Positions 34,261 through 46,358 of a DNA stretch of 64,000 nt are shown one piece after another. Source of the stretch: Rhabdornis inornatus (taxonomy: Eukaryota > Chordata > Aves > Passeriformes > Rhabdornithidae); contig VWZS01003783.1 in assembly GCA_013397075.1 (NCBI GenBank), positions 288,859 to 352,858 on the forward strand, written 5' to 3'. The position numbers were made by a program, and so were the translations under genes. Each line of letters begins with the position of its first letter. The first letter of the stretch is position 1. The notes below the pieces were generated by a model. It saw nothing but the letters and a program-made list of their open reading frames with translations, did no database searches and was not told the origin of the DNA.

Positions 34261-36749
34261 TTATTGCATGGTCATTCACATTTGAAATTAACTCAATTCG
34301 GCATGTGTATGTCCAGGCAACACTAGACTGTGTACTTTAGCTTTGTGACACGACCTAAATAAAAGTTAAAACTGTTTAAAAGTACTTTTTAAAGTGTTTC
34401 TAAATTTTACCACACCCAAATTATTTATAGATGCTCTTCATATGATTTACCAGCTACAATAAATTACCTGAAATCAGCTTTTCTTAAAAAAATCAAAACA
34501 GGTATATTTATTACATTAAGTGCTTAGTTTGTAACATCAATTTTTTGCTTGCCCTTTTGTCTATAATATGCATTTAAATTATTTAAAAAAATCACATTTA
34601 AACTATTTAAAAAATCATATTAATTTATGTATAAATTGTTCCAGTGATTACACTGCAGGACTATTAATTGATGTTAAATTATTTGAGAAAGTACCTAATA
34701 AGTCTGTCCATAACACCTTGAGGAACTAAGCTCTTTTTTATTCCAGTAATTGAAAACTAATGTTGTTATGAAATATTTGAACTCTCCTATAAATATTAAA
34801 GGAGACTTTATAGAAGAATAATTGAGGAAAAATTCTTATTCCTGTGAACACATCTCCTCAGTCTGCTCAGGGCTCAGTAAATTATTTATCTAGTTAAGTA
34901 TGAGTTATAGCAAAACCTAATAAATTGAAGATCAGTTATTACTCCTGTTAAAATCTTGTGTCCAACTGTCCAATGCAAAAGTATGCAAATATTTTAGCCT
35001 TAAATCTTGGTTAAAAAGCAACTGCACAACATCAGGTTGATATTTAACTTGTTTGTATGATTGCAAGTGATCCACTTAGATACTGAGAACCTTCTTTTGA
35101 TCTAAGGAATATGGTAATATAAACACAGCTATCTAAACACAATTACAATAAATATTGTTTTAATGGGAATTATAAAAAAGATGTAATGCTATATATACTT
35201 GCTCCAGTTGTCTGCAACATAAAAATCTTATTCCCTATCAGCTTAACATAAACTACTTTATAAAAGCAAGGTGGAGATTTATTAATGCTTCTTATCAGCA
35301 CTTGCAAAGTGGAAAAAAAGCAAAGCTTTATATAATGAAGGCACTTTAAACTTGTATTTTGTTCAGTCATATTTAAAGAATTTTTCTATCTGTAAAATTG
35401 AACATAATATTGCTGACTTGGAAATTTCTCAGTACAAATTTCAATATAAAAGCTTTTCATCACCCTGTAAAATTAATCCTCAAATATCTAGCTGCCATAC
35501 CTTGGCAATAGCAAAGAATTCTTTGCGTTAACCCTTTTTAGGCAGAAATATAAAAAAGCTTATTTTAATTGTTTTAAGGTTATTCAGAAATTTTATTTTT
35601 TACCACTTTAATTAAAGAATCTAGTATCTTACTAGACAACTAACTCAATAATTTCAAGTTTTCTTTTTCTGCATTTTCTATTTAAATTCTCAATAGAAAG
35701 AAAAAGGCCAATGATATTTACTTGTGTAGTTATTTTTTACAATGTGTTACATAAAGCATGCAGCTGCATGTTTAACCTTAACCTCTGTTTATCATTTAGG
35801 AAAGACTACTACTATATTGCAGCCTGTTCATTCTGGGAAATAATGTACTTCCCACTAAACAAGTGGTTGTAGGCTGCTCATAAGCACTAACATGGATGAT
35901 TAATTGAACACCCAGCAATTACTGACTGGGTAATATAAGATGATTTGTGAAAATTGGAATTGCCTGTCCCCACTGTTGTGTATTCTGGATAGCTCTTACT
36001 GACATTTGGAGGTTTGGGAAGTAATTTGATTTTGTGTAAACGGCTTTGTCACTTACAGTGAGCTTACATCAACCTGCTGGAATTGATGCTGTTAAGCCTT
36101 CCTTCAACCATGTTAAGCATTATTATCACTAACATACCTTGTCTCATCAAAACAAACAATAAATGAATTTTAAATGCCTTCAGGACTGAGACTTAGTGAT
36201 TCACAAAAGGGTAAATTCAAATTTCTTGATGCCTTCTCACCAAAATAAAACAATTCACCTTGAGGAGAATGACAAGGAGACAGGATGAATTCTCTTTTAC
36301 TTTTTACCCAGTCCATTCAAAATTAGATTATTTTTGCAGATTAGAGGCACTATTCAAATTATCTCTTGGGATTTTTTTTATAAACCCTTTCTTTGCATGT
36401 TTGATAATAATTTTGATCATTTTGTTTTTTAATTCACACAGTGTGAAATGTTGTGCAATCCACTCCATCCAGCAAACATTAGTTGTTACTTAGTTGATGA
36501 TAACCACTGGTTTTCTGAGCCCATTTATTTTAGGACTGGCCCTTAAGCTTAAAATTACTTGTTTAAAAGAAACATTGTTTGACAGATGTCAAGTAAAATC
36601 GTAAACTCCTCAACTGAGAACCTTAAAAGAAGTTACAATAAAGAAATGTGCTAATTTCCTGCTAGAATGAACATTGGGTTATAGAATATAAACGGAAGAA
36701 TTTTTCAGTTCTTAGTTGACTAAGAAATCTGACGCTAAAGAAATTTGTT
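34261..36749. other. unique DNA, possible conserved non-coding stretch
   Basis: No gene or transposon is seen. About 35720-36190 lacks simple repeats and holds a 14-bp perfect palindrome with an E-box at its centre (CATGCAGCTGCATG, 35757-35770), GATTAATTGAAC and several TAAT/ATTA cores. This gives it the look of a developmental enhancer, an inference only. The rest is AT-rich unique sequence. Confidence 0.45.
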
Positions 36750-37228
36750 CCTGAAGGACTACACCCCAGGGAGAAGACTCATGCTGGAGCAGTTCATGAA
36801 CTCCAGGCCACAGTGAACTGCATCATACAGGTCTCCTGTGTGAAGGGCCCCAGGCTGGAACCAGAGAAGAGTGTGAGGAAGAAAGAGCAGCAGAGATTAG
36901 GGCTCATGGACTGATCACAACTCACATTTGTCACCCTTTTCTCCACTTGGGGGAGGAGGCAGAAGAGTCAGGAGTGAGCTGAGTTTGGGAAGAAGAGATG
37001 GGGGAACATATGTGTGAGGAAGGTGGTTCTAGTTTTGTGCTTATTTCTCACTATACCACTATATTATTTATTGGCACTAAATTCAGTTAATATTCCTGAG
37101 TTCATTTTGTTCACGACAGTGATCTCTCCCTGTCCTTATCTTGACCTACAAGATTTTCCTAATGATTCCTTCTGTCCTGTTGAGAAAGGGGAAGCTTGAC
37201 CTGGAGGCCAAACAAGGTCAATCAACCA
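36750..37228 (+). mobile_element. ERVL-type LTR, 5'-truncated and diverged
   Basis: Its order of blocks matches the 3' half of the LTR at 11483-12492. It has GAAGGACTACACCCCAGGGA and CATGCTGGAGCAG, an AGAAAGAGCAGCAGAGATTA phrase, GGGGGAGGAGGCAGAAGAGT, then GTGATCTCTCCCTGTCCTTA, and ends near AAGGTCAATCAACCA. The usual AATAAA is degraded (TTGGCACTAAATTCAG in its place). It is more decayed than the first copy. The 61-codon frame at 37014-37199 lies inside it and is not a gene. Confidence 0.85.
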
Positions 37229-38430
37229 TGCTGTGATATTGCTTGGTTTTCTTCTGCTTTACCCCAAGGACTTTATAAATGACAAAAATATCCCTGTCAG
37301 CATTTTTCTCCTTAAACTATATTAAATAATTAAGTTTTTTTTCTAGCATTCTTTTTAGAGCAGTCTCTTCAGAAGACCGTGCTTCCCCTTCAGATTGCTT
37401 CAACTGGAATTGCTAGGTAATACAATTGTGCCGTGAAGCTATACTCCAATGGCATTCATATTTCCATGTTCTCATCAGAAATTGCTCTCCTGATGCAGTC
37501 CTAAGTTTGGCTGTATCTTGTCTACTGTGTTTTGTCCTCAAGAAAATTATTTTATTCTTGTTATGAACTCCTGATAATGGATGCTTTTAGCAAAAATTCT
37601 TAAAAGTCTTTGAAGGACAACATTCTACAGAAATACAGTTGAAAAAAACCACCAGCATTCATACAGAAGCAATTTCTTTGCCTTGGCATTTTGTGTGTTC
37701 TGTATGTTGTTAGACAATCTTTGAATGAAACTTCTCTCCTTCCCACTCTCCACAGCCTGCAGGAAAAGGAGAGCTCTGTGCTATAACTTGTAAAAAAATA
37801 AAAATTGTGAGTATTTGTAAATATAGCATTATTACTTTTTGTAGGTCTAGGTATGGACCTGATCAATTCCTAGATGCCTTTACTCCAGTTGTCCAGTGGG
37901 GGCTGTATTTCTGCTTTTCTGTAGTTTATGGCTCTTAGTTCTATAGTATATTTGGCTCATCTATCAAGAGGAGCCATGAGAGAGAAAAGGACAATTTCTG
38001 TTTAAATAAAACTGTCCCTGGTAATAACAAGCATGTGGCCAAGGGAAAAAAAAGGAAAAAAAAAAAGCCAAATGAAATATAAATAGATGAACTAAAATGG
38101 AAATCAATATCAAAGGCATTCTGATTAGATAAAAGCTGATGAGCCGCGAAGACAAATCATTTAATTTGCTTCTATTTTTAGGAATACATTTTAAACAAAC
38201 ACAGTGATTAGACAAAAGATCTTCTATACAGAGGAATGACAGAAAAATAAGGGATACAAATTTCATTTTTGAATCTACAGAAAAACTCATGCTGCAGAAA
38301 TATCGATTTTTCTCAGGATTATTTAAATTTATATGCCAATAGTGGGAGATAATCTATATGGGAGATATAAAATTAACATAAATCTCCTAGTGCTTATATG
38401 CATCACACATCTAACAATCAGGAAGAATAA
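37229..38430. other. unique DNA, no gene seen
   Basis: AT-rich sequence. Minus-strand frames of 88 and 108 codons (37600-37866, 37964-38290) include a Phe-rich stretch encoded by an A-rich run and show no recognisable domain. Confidence 0.55.
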
Positions 38431-38515
38431 TTCACAGAATCATAGGATATTCTGAGTTGAAAGGGATTAAAAATATCAAGTCCAATTCTTAAATATTCAC
38501 TCTTTTAGGGACTTT
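38431..38515 (-). mobile_element. CR1 LINE 3'-end stub, minus strand
   Basis: The + strand reads TTCACAGAATCATAGGATAT, then GAGTTGAAAGGGATTAAAAA and ATCAAGTCCAATTCTT. This is the reverse complement of a CR1 tail and the first 60 or so bases of its 3' UTR. It is very short and diverged. Confidence 0.75.
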
Positions 38516-40284
38516 CCATCATATTTTGGGTTTAAAAGATTTAACCACACACAACTAATTGGATTTTTCTGGCTGGAAATGGATATTATAGATACTATTT
38601 CCAGCTGTATTTTAAAATCAGGATACGCAATGAAGTAAATTTCTTATTTATGAAGTCATGTGGATGAAGTTCAAGCTATTAAACTGCTAATATTTTGTTT
38701 TTCTATTTCTTATAATATGAAGTGCAGATAGATACTTGGCTTGTTCTTTTTCATAAATTGAAGCAATGATTCAATATAAGCAGCATGTGTGTTTAATAAA
38801 CTTTGTATCTCTTTGTAGCTCTTCAGTTTGAGCAGGTTGCATGCTTCAAGCAAAATTATTGAGAAATCCAAGCATGAATTTCTTCTGTCTGATGTCTGCA
38901 CACTCAGCACTGGCAACACTCACATACATTGTGGATAAATTTATAATTTCAGTACCATATTATAAGCTTATCTACTTGAATGAAACTGAAGTACATAAAG
39001 GGTGATTAAGGATATAATTTTAATGCATCAGCCAAGATAAACAGTAAATCGAAGCTGTGTCTGTGTTATGGCTGTGGGCTGAACGCCATAATAAAATTTA
39101 CGCACCTGCTGAGCAGTTGGAAACCTATTTCCATGTAAGAGGGAGAAATGTTTTCTAGCCTCAAGGGTTCAGAGATGTCTGGAGCACCCAAACCTTAGTG
39201 GTTCACTCGCCTTGTGCCACATGGCACACAGGTGTGGCACCGCCGACTTTCCCTGATGTCCTGGGTCTGGGCAGGGTGAGCCCAGAAGGCCAGAGGACAC
39301 AGAGAGCCAGGAAGTTAGATTTGACATCTGCTCCAGCCTTCAGGAAAGTCTCTATGGAGAAACAAAATTAGCTCCACACCAATAGCTTAGAGGAGGTAGC
39401 TGAATTCCATCCCCTGAGACCCTAATAATTCCTCTCCATAAAATACTTCAGGTTTGAAAAAGGGGGTGCATTCCCTTCTAGATGACTTTGAGGGTATGTG
39501 TGTTTAAGTAAGTGGGGTTTTTATACAGAAATGAAGGCAACATTACACAGAGTCAATTTTAATTCTCAGCATTGAAGGAGATATGATACAAAATCATTAT
39601 TATATAATTAAAAACTGCACTTTTCCTCTGGTAGCATTCTTTGATTTATTATGCACATTAATTATATCATGGCACAAGCTCACCTGCTACATGATGCCTA
39701 AATGTGTGTTCTATAAGGTAAAAAATAACGAAGAAATGAACAGAAAATAATTTTTGTGAAGTACTCTAAGTCGCTAGACACTGTCAATTCAACAATAAAA
39801 CTAAACAGTAAATTCATTAGCTCTAGAAGAAGCAGAAAGCACTACATATAAGTGGTTCTGCCATTGGGTGAACTCTGACAATCTCAAGTTTATCTTTGTC
39901 ACTGTATTCTGAAGCTATGTAAAACAAACACTCCTAGAAATGACTGGATTTGAAAATAAGGTATACTTTGTAAACTCTTTATTCAAAGGAAAAGGGGCAG
40001 TAGCATTGGTGTGTTTCGGGTTTTATTTTCCTCATTTTTAACCTTTCCTTATTTTTGACCTTTTAAATCTTTCAAAAGATAGGAAAGTGATACATTTGCT
40101 CTTCTTCAGCAGGAAAAATTTTTACTTATCCTGCTATATTGCAGGCTTCTAAAGACAGATTTTCTCTTAGTTTACATGAGTATGTATAAAGAGGAGCCAT
40201 CTGAATCCTAACCTGAATGATCTCTGGGCTGAGGTAGAGGTCCCCAGAACCATGGCTGGCCCAGATGAGAATGTCGTAACAACT
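38516..40284. other. unique DNA, no gene seen
   Basis: Mostly AT-rich. About 39150-39430 is richer in G+C, with a few CpGs and an 8-bp inverted repeat (GTGCCACA/TGTGGCAC, 39215-39241). It could be an unrecognised old LTR or other repeat. Nothing coding is supported. Confidence 0.5.
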
Positions 40285-40660
40285 TTCAGACAAGTGCAGT
40301 TCATTCAACCACTCCTCGTAATAACTTTGCTCCAGAGCATTTACCAGCTCCATTGCCCTTCTCTGGACATGCTCCAGCCCTTCAATGTCTGTCCTGTTGT
40401 GAAGGGTCCAAAACTGAATGGAGGATTTGACCGAGGCCTCACTATTGCTGAGTACAGAGGGACAGTCACTGCCCTGGTCCTGCTGGCCACACTATTGCTG
40501 ACACAGGTCAGGATGCCATTGGCCTTCTTGGCCACCTGGGTACACCCTGGCTCATGTTCAGCTGCTGTTGACCAGCACTCCCAGGTCATGTTCTGCCAAG
40601 CAGTTTCCCAGACACTCTTCCCCAAGCCTGCAGCATTGTTTCTTCCCCATAAAGAAGTTG
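40285..40660 (-). mobile_element. CR1 LINE ORF2 C-terminal fragment, minus strand
   Basis: The + strand shows the reverse complement of the CR1 region after reverse transcriptase: CATTGCCCTTCTCTGGACAT, GGTCCAAAACTGAATGGAGG, CTGGCCACACTATTGCTGAC and CCATTGGCCTTCTTGGCCAC. The minus-strand translation matches the ORF2 C-terminus (separate entry). It lacks a 3' tail, so it is truncated at both ends. Confidence 0.88.
40428..40583 (-). pseudogene. CR1 ORF2 C-terminal remnant
   Basis: About 50 codons remain open within a longer 94-codon frame. They read through QVAKKANGILTCVSNSVASR and then a VPLYSAIVRP stretch, a hallmark of the segment that follows the CR1 reverse transcriptase. Upstream in the same frame, WSTAAEHEP is shared with the copy at 50229-50687 (WSTAAGHEP there). 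The two therefore come from the same or closely related CR1 subfamilies. No catalytic domain is present. Confidence 0.8.
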
Positions 40661-41423
40661 AATAGGAACTTGTTAAGCAGAAATTAATAGTTTAAGAAAT
40701 AAGTGTCTGAGATTTAGATAGACAATTATATATTTTTTTTTCTTACACTCTATGCACAAGACAAAGGAACCTACACAACAATGACTATTTCAGTAATAGC
40801 ACAACTGTCTGTGAGGGTGACTCTTCCAGGCATATTCACCATGTCCAGTTTCTGTATTCCCACAGGGCAGATGAAACAGAATAACCATCTGGATCCATTT
40901 GATTTAGAACTCCTCTATAGCCTATAAAGTGTGAGCATGTGTTGCCAAATATTCTGAAAGTCTTTGCAATTTTCCTCCATTATAGAGTAAACATAACCAT
41001 GGAACTGGGCACATATATTTTTTAAGAGAGTCTGAAAGCATTACTGTGTATTGAATATACTTACTGGTCCCAGTGTTAAATATATGAAAATGTTAAATTT
41101 TATTAGCATGTATTAAACCTGTTTACTGATGTTCTTTACTGAAACAATAAAGGAACAATTTCCTTTGTACAGATTTCATCAACTCCATTTTGTTACTACC
41201 ATATCAGTGAAAAGCCAATGGAGGAAGCAAAACCTTGCATTGCTTTACAATTCAAAAAGAAAAGAATCATGTATAATTCACTTATTTTCCCGTCTACAGA
41301 TAATAAAACCACACAAGATTTAAAATAGAAGCTGGTGTTTGCTAAAGAGAAATATCATCAATTTTTATTATGTTTTCAGTGATACATAATGTGTACTTTC
41401 TTTTCTTCCAACACATTCTCTTA
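40661..41423. other. unique DNA, no gene seen
   Basis: AT-rich spacer between two minus-strand CR1 copies; nothing recognised. Confidence 0.55.
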
Positions 41424-43050
41424 AATCATAGAATCATAAAATGGTTTAGGTTGAAAGGGACTTAAAAGAATATGCAACTCCATTCCCCCTCACTTAGACA
41501 GGGAGACTTTCCGCTAGACCAGGTTGCTCAGAGCCCCATCCAGCCTGGCCTTGAGCACTTCCAGGGACAGGACCCACCACTTCTCTGGGGAACCTGATCA
41601 GTGTCTCACCTCCCTCAGAGTAAAGAATTTAGTCTTAATATCTAAACTAAACCTACCCTCTTTGAGGTTAAAGCCATAACCCATTGTCCTATCATTACCT
41701 GTCCTTGTAAAAAGTCCCTCTTCATCTTTCTTGTAGGCTCCTGTTAGGTGCTGGAAGGTCTCCCAGAGCCTTTTCTTCTCCAGGCTGAATAATCAAGATT
41801 CTCTTAGCCCTTCCTCATAGGAGAGGTTCTCCAGCTCTCTAATCATCTTTGTGACTACTCTCTGGACTCACTACAAGAAATTCATGGGGAGCCCCAGAGC
41901 TGGACACAATATTCTACGTGGAGTCATACAAGATCTGAGTAGAGGGAAAGATTCACTTCTCTTAACTTGTTGGTCAGGTTTCTTTTGGTTCAGCCCAGGA
42001 TACATTTGGTTTTCTGTGCTGCAAGAGCACATTGGCAGGTCATGTAGAGTTTATACACCCTCAATCCATTCTATCAGGACTGCTCTTAATCCATTCTCCA
42101 TCCATCTTGTATTTGTACTTCAAATTGCCCTGATCCAGGTGTAGTGCCTTGCACTTTGCCCTGTTAAACTGAGGTTTGCAAAGTCCCACCTTTCAAGGCT
42201 GTTAAGGTCCCTGAGGATGGCTTCTCTTCTCTCCAGCTTGTCGACTGCACCACACAGCTTGGTGCTGTCAGCAAACTTGCTGAGGGTGACCTCAATTCCA
42301 CTGCCTATGTTGATGACAAAGATATTAATAAGTGTCAGTTCCAGTACCAAGCCCCGAGGAATGACACTTGTCACTGATCTCTATTTGGATATCAGGCTGT
42401 TGACTGCAACTCTGAGGGTGACCATCCAGACAGTTCCTTATCCACAGAGAGGTCTCTCATCAAATCTATGTCTCTCTCCAGTTTAGTGCAACGATGTCAT
42501 GTGGAAATGTCAAATGCTTCACCCAGCTTTGGAATGACAATGCCAGTTGCTCTTTCTTCATAGGCCAGTCCTGTAACCTCCTTGTAGAAGGAGGCCACTA
42601 AATTCTTCAGCTGCAATTTACCCTGAGTGAAGCCAGATGGCTGTTATCAGTCACTTCCTTATTTTCCACGTGTCTTAACAGAGTTTCCAGGAGAATCCAC
42701 TCCATGTTCTCAACAGAACCAGAAGTGAGACTGACAGGTCTGCAATTACCCTGCAGGGCTTATATTTCCCCTTTTCCCACCGGAAGGAATTTCACTGGAC
42801 TGCCATGAGTTTTCAAATATGATGCACAGTGGCTTAGATACTTCTTTTGCCAGTTCCCTTGGGACCTGCAGGTGCATTTTATTGAGTCTCATGCACAGTT
42901 TTGTGCAACTTCAGGTTCCTTAGATGGTTGTGAACCAGATGTTCTCCTGTGGTAGGTGGGTCTTCATTGTCCCATCTCTGCCTTTGCCTCTGTGATTTGA
43001 GCAGTTTTACTGGAGCACTTGTCAGTGAAGACTGAGGCAAAAATTAATTT
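41424..43050 (-). mobile_element. CR1 LINE, about 1.6 kb, minus strand
   Basis: The longest CR1 copy in the window. On + it starts with the reversed tail AATCATAGAATCATAAAATG and runs through the 3' UTR (TTGAGCACTTCCAGGGACAG), the ORF2 C-terminal region and the reverse-transcriptase domain. It stops near 43050, where the minus strand still encodes a FASVFTDK-like piece just before the RT domain. It is 5'-truncated, as is usual for CR1, and broken by many frameshifts and small deletions. Catalytic box detail is given separately. Confidence 0.93.
42120..42374 (-). pseudogene. CR1 reverse-transcriptase remnant, FADS box
   Basis: An 84-codon frame preserves the RT catalytic region. GIEVTLSKFADSTKLCGAVD matches CR1 IE-TLSKFADDTKLGGAV, followed by a RREAILRDLNSLERW stretch. 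In live elements FADD supplies two metal-binding aspartates. Here the second is Ser (AGC on the minus strand, 42264-42266), which should abolish polymerisation even if the frame were intact. Flanking frames are broken. Confidence 0.88.
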
Positions 43051-45549
43051 GAGAATTCAGAATCAAATTACCTTCAGCAGATGTTTGATTATTCTATTTG
43101 AGGAGTTTTATTAAATCATTGTTTAATGATGTTTTCTTAAATAATAAATGATGTACTCGATAACAAGTAGGACAACTGTTTTCATTATCATAATTGCTCC
43201 TTCTTAGTAAGGTGATGCTGTTATGGAGTAATATGTATCTGGTCCCTGTGGTTTAGACTTTCAAGGAAGGTACTGCCATTCAAGAGAAGTTGCATCTGTA
43301 GCAGTCCCATTTAGCGAAAAACTGTTGAGGATAAGGAGGTACTTTAATTATTTAATTAATTATGAAATATTCTGCTTAAATAGCATTCTTCCTGAAGCCT
43401 ATGAGAGCTGTCTACCCTCTAGTATTTCTATCAAAACTCTTAAATCCCTGATGAAGTCAAATTATGCTTGTAATGATGTACTTAACAGCCTTAATATATT
43501 GCTGTATGAGATGTGTGGTCCTTCCCAAAACAGTAATGTATTTTGCCTTTGGTATAGTTATGTGTGCTAGCTGCAATTCATCAACAGTACTTTCTGTCTT
43601 GTGGCTTTGTGCAGTATTAATTTCCATGGTTGTGTGATAAAAATTTATTCATTATTTAATTTATGTTCCCAGATTATTAGATGAAGAAAAAAATTAAAGT
43701 CTAATTTCTAAGTCATAGCAAAAGGGATTTGTCATGAAATACTCATGAGTATATGCTTTCTATGTTTTTTCTTGGTGGTGGGTTCAGATATATGCTGTAG
43801 TGGCAGGATAGTATTGCAATGGCTGTGTGTGCCATAGCTTTCATTTCATTAGGTTGAATACTAGCACCAAAAAAAGCATTACTGGCATAGGATAACCTTG
43901 GAAGCAAAATCTTACAAACTGAAGTAAGTTTGCAAGGTCTGGGTTTTTAATCTTATCTCTGGGCTTTGCTTTTGGTATTTAATAAGGCTGTAGGGGAAGT
44001 TATCTTGAGCTTATTGACCCATGTTGCAACAAATATGTAGAGCAGACTTTTTCCAAATTGCTGGTATATTTTATTCATGCCTCCTTACATTATTTCTTCT
44101 ATCTTCCTATGTCTGTGATCAGGAAAATTAAGGAATATTTCCCTTGAATAGCACTAGACTAAGGCATTAAGAAAATGGCAACTCAACTTCTGTGCATGGG
44201 AACCATGTTTCTATTTTCACCTGTTTCATTCTTCAAGTACAGAACATGTGTTTGATAGTGAAAGAATTCCATTTAGTTTTAGTAAATTCAATGATACAAA
44301 GATAGCAAAATATTTTAAAAGGTGTTATAGTACATAAACAATTTATATTTGATATGAAGCAGCAAGGTAAATTAAACTGGCACTTTCTTGCCATATATTC
44401 TTATGGTATCTAATTCTCTAATCATACTGAATATTGTCCAGTTCCTTCAACAGCCTTGGTGAAATTAACAACACTACTTGAAGAATAAGGCATCATAGAT
44501 ATGACTGAGAATAAGAATGAAAGTGTCTCAGGGAAGCCTAGATTGGAAACATAAGGGTGAGCTATACAGAGCTCAGTGGGCCCTAGAGAGAAAAGCAACA
44601 TGGATCTGGGCTCTGATTGAGAGTGAGCCTGACTGTCAAAACCATTGCAGGAATTATGCACGAACACAAAACATGCCATAGTCAAGTCAGCCAGATAACT
44701 AAAGCCTACATGGTATAGAGGGTAGTGGCTGTTGGACATCAGTATGTCATATGTCACACTGCTGCAAGCTCACCAAGGCAACCATCATGTGTATCATGGC
44801 AGAGCTGACCATCAGCTGGCTGGAAACACCCTATAGCCCATTTTACCATTCAAAAAAGCATCCCAGGTCTTGAAAAATAAGGTCTGTGGTGCTATGGCAT
44901 CTCAGAAAGGATCAGATCAACCAAGAGAACTTATTTCTGAAAGAAGGTTCAAGAAGGTTTGTAAAGCAGAGTTTATCACAAGTTACTGCTGCCAGGGAAG
45001 AGATTACTGGAGAACGAGGAATCTGTAAAAAACAAAGAATCTTGGAATTGTTGTCAGTCTGGAACCGTGAGCCAATCACACAGGGCACACTCAGATTCCT
45101 TTAGCACAGCAGGTAGTTGAGACAGCTGTGGAAGCATGCTCACTTATTTGCTGCTGGTAGTTCAGTCATTGTGTCATCTGACTCATCTGAGATGGTGGGG
45201 GAGTGGTTTCAACCCTTCTCTAACATCTCTTGAAGCAGAGGTTGAGGTTAAGAGTTTTTGCAGTCAAACTGAAGGCAGCAGACACTAGGATATTGGACAT
45301 TTTAAGTAGCATATTTAATTTTTCTGCTTATGCTTGTGGATAATACTTAACTCTCAGAAGGAATGTGGCATTGGTAATGTGAAAGATTCTGCTTCAAACC
45401 AAATGTGGGTATCTTGTGCCCCAATACAGTTGTCCTATGTCCAGGTTTGCAAAACAAATGCTTTTGCACTTTGTTTCACATTTATTTTCTAAATAAACTT
45501 TGCTAGTAAAATATTAGTTTTCTTGATCTCAGATTTCTCTTCTAATTCC
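43051..45549. other. unique DNA, no gene seen
   Basis: AT-rich, except that about 44420-45110 is richer in G+C and carries a 111-codon minus-strand frame (44422-44757) and a 72-codon plus-strand frame (44886-45104). Neither translation resembles a protein I know. It may be an old retroviral or transposon remnant, but no motif supports that. Confidence 0.45.
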
Positions 45550-45638
45550 ATATATGTAGGTATATACATATACATATATATATATACACATATATATATG
45601 TATATGTATATGTATATATATATGTATATATATATATT
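45550..45638 (+). repeat. TA/TG microsatellite
   Basis: Nearly 90 bases of alternating (TA)n with interspersed TG/CA steps (TATATGTATATG). It directly precedes the tandem array at 45650. The Tyr/Ile/Met-repeat open frame crossing it is an artefact. Confidence 0.95.
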
Positions 45639-45649
45639 CAGGAAAGCGA

Positions 45650-46358
45650 ATGTAATATTGCAATCAGAGAAGAAAGTGAAACAAATACTCTATCAAGGAG
45701 ATATGATCAAATAAAATGCAATGGATAAAACCAGAAAATTTGCAAATGGACTGACTACAACCAAGTGTACTAAGATGAAATGAAGCACAGTGAAAAGTAG
45801 CAAGACTTGACAAAATTATTCCAATTGAAAAATCCTAAAATCAGGAATAGAGGTAAAAAAAGATACAGTAGAAAATATTGAAGAAATGAAATGCTAAAAA
45901 AAAATTTGAGAATCTTAAAACATAGTGAAGAAAAAGCAACTGGAATGACACAAAGGGCAGGTAAATGGACCAAAGCTTGCCCAATTGATATTGATCCTTA
46001 TTGAAATCTTGAAATCAGAGAAGAAAATGGAACAAAAAATCTGGAAGGCAGATATGAGCAAATAAAATGCAATGGTAGAAACCCAGTCCATTTGCAAATG
46101 GACTGACTACAACCAAGTGTACTGAGATTAAAGGAGGTGCAATGACAAGCACTGAAATTTATCAAAATTATTCCCATGGAAATCCCCAAATCCGAGAAGA
46201 AAGAGACAGGAGAAGGAGTTGATGAGGTGAAATGTGAAAAATAAAAAATAGAAAGTCCTGAAACAAAGTTAAAACAATAAAAGTGACTGGGATGACATGA
46301 AGTACAGGGAAATGGACTGAAGCTTGCTTAGTTGATCCTTATTGAAATTGCAAGATTT
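45650..46358 (+). repeat. satellite-like tandem array, four ~176-bp monomers (ABAB)
   Basis: A phrase like AAATCAGAGAAGAAA recurs at 45663, 45840, 46014 and 46190, giving spacings of 177, 174 and 176. Monomers 1 and 3 (A) are close to each other, sharing ATAAAATGCAATGG and TTTGCAAATGGACTGACTAC. Monomers 2 and 4 (B) share TTGATCCTTATTGAAAT and an AAATGGAC..AAGCTTGC phrase. A and B are only loosely alike. The array is therefore two tandem ~351-bp dimers of a ~176-bp unit, the pattern of a higher-order satellite repeat. No family is recognised, and the sequence is not coding. The short frames here are chance ones. Confidence 0.82.
46084..46105. repeat. 22-bp perfect palindrome inside monomer A2
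   Basis: The inner 20 bases AGTCCATTTGCAAATGGACT plus one matching base on each side form a perfect palindrome. In monomer A1 the right arm is kept but the left arm differs, so the palindrome exists only in A2. The core ATTTGCAAAT resembles an octamer-type POU binding site. Confidence 0.9.

Noticed and set aside
45523..45714. Open frame rich in Tyr, Ile and Met
   Set aside because: It translates a TA/TG microsatellite.
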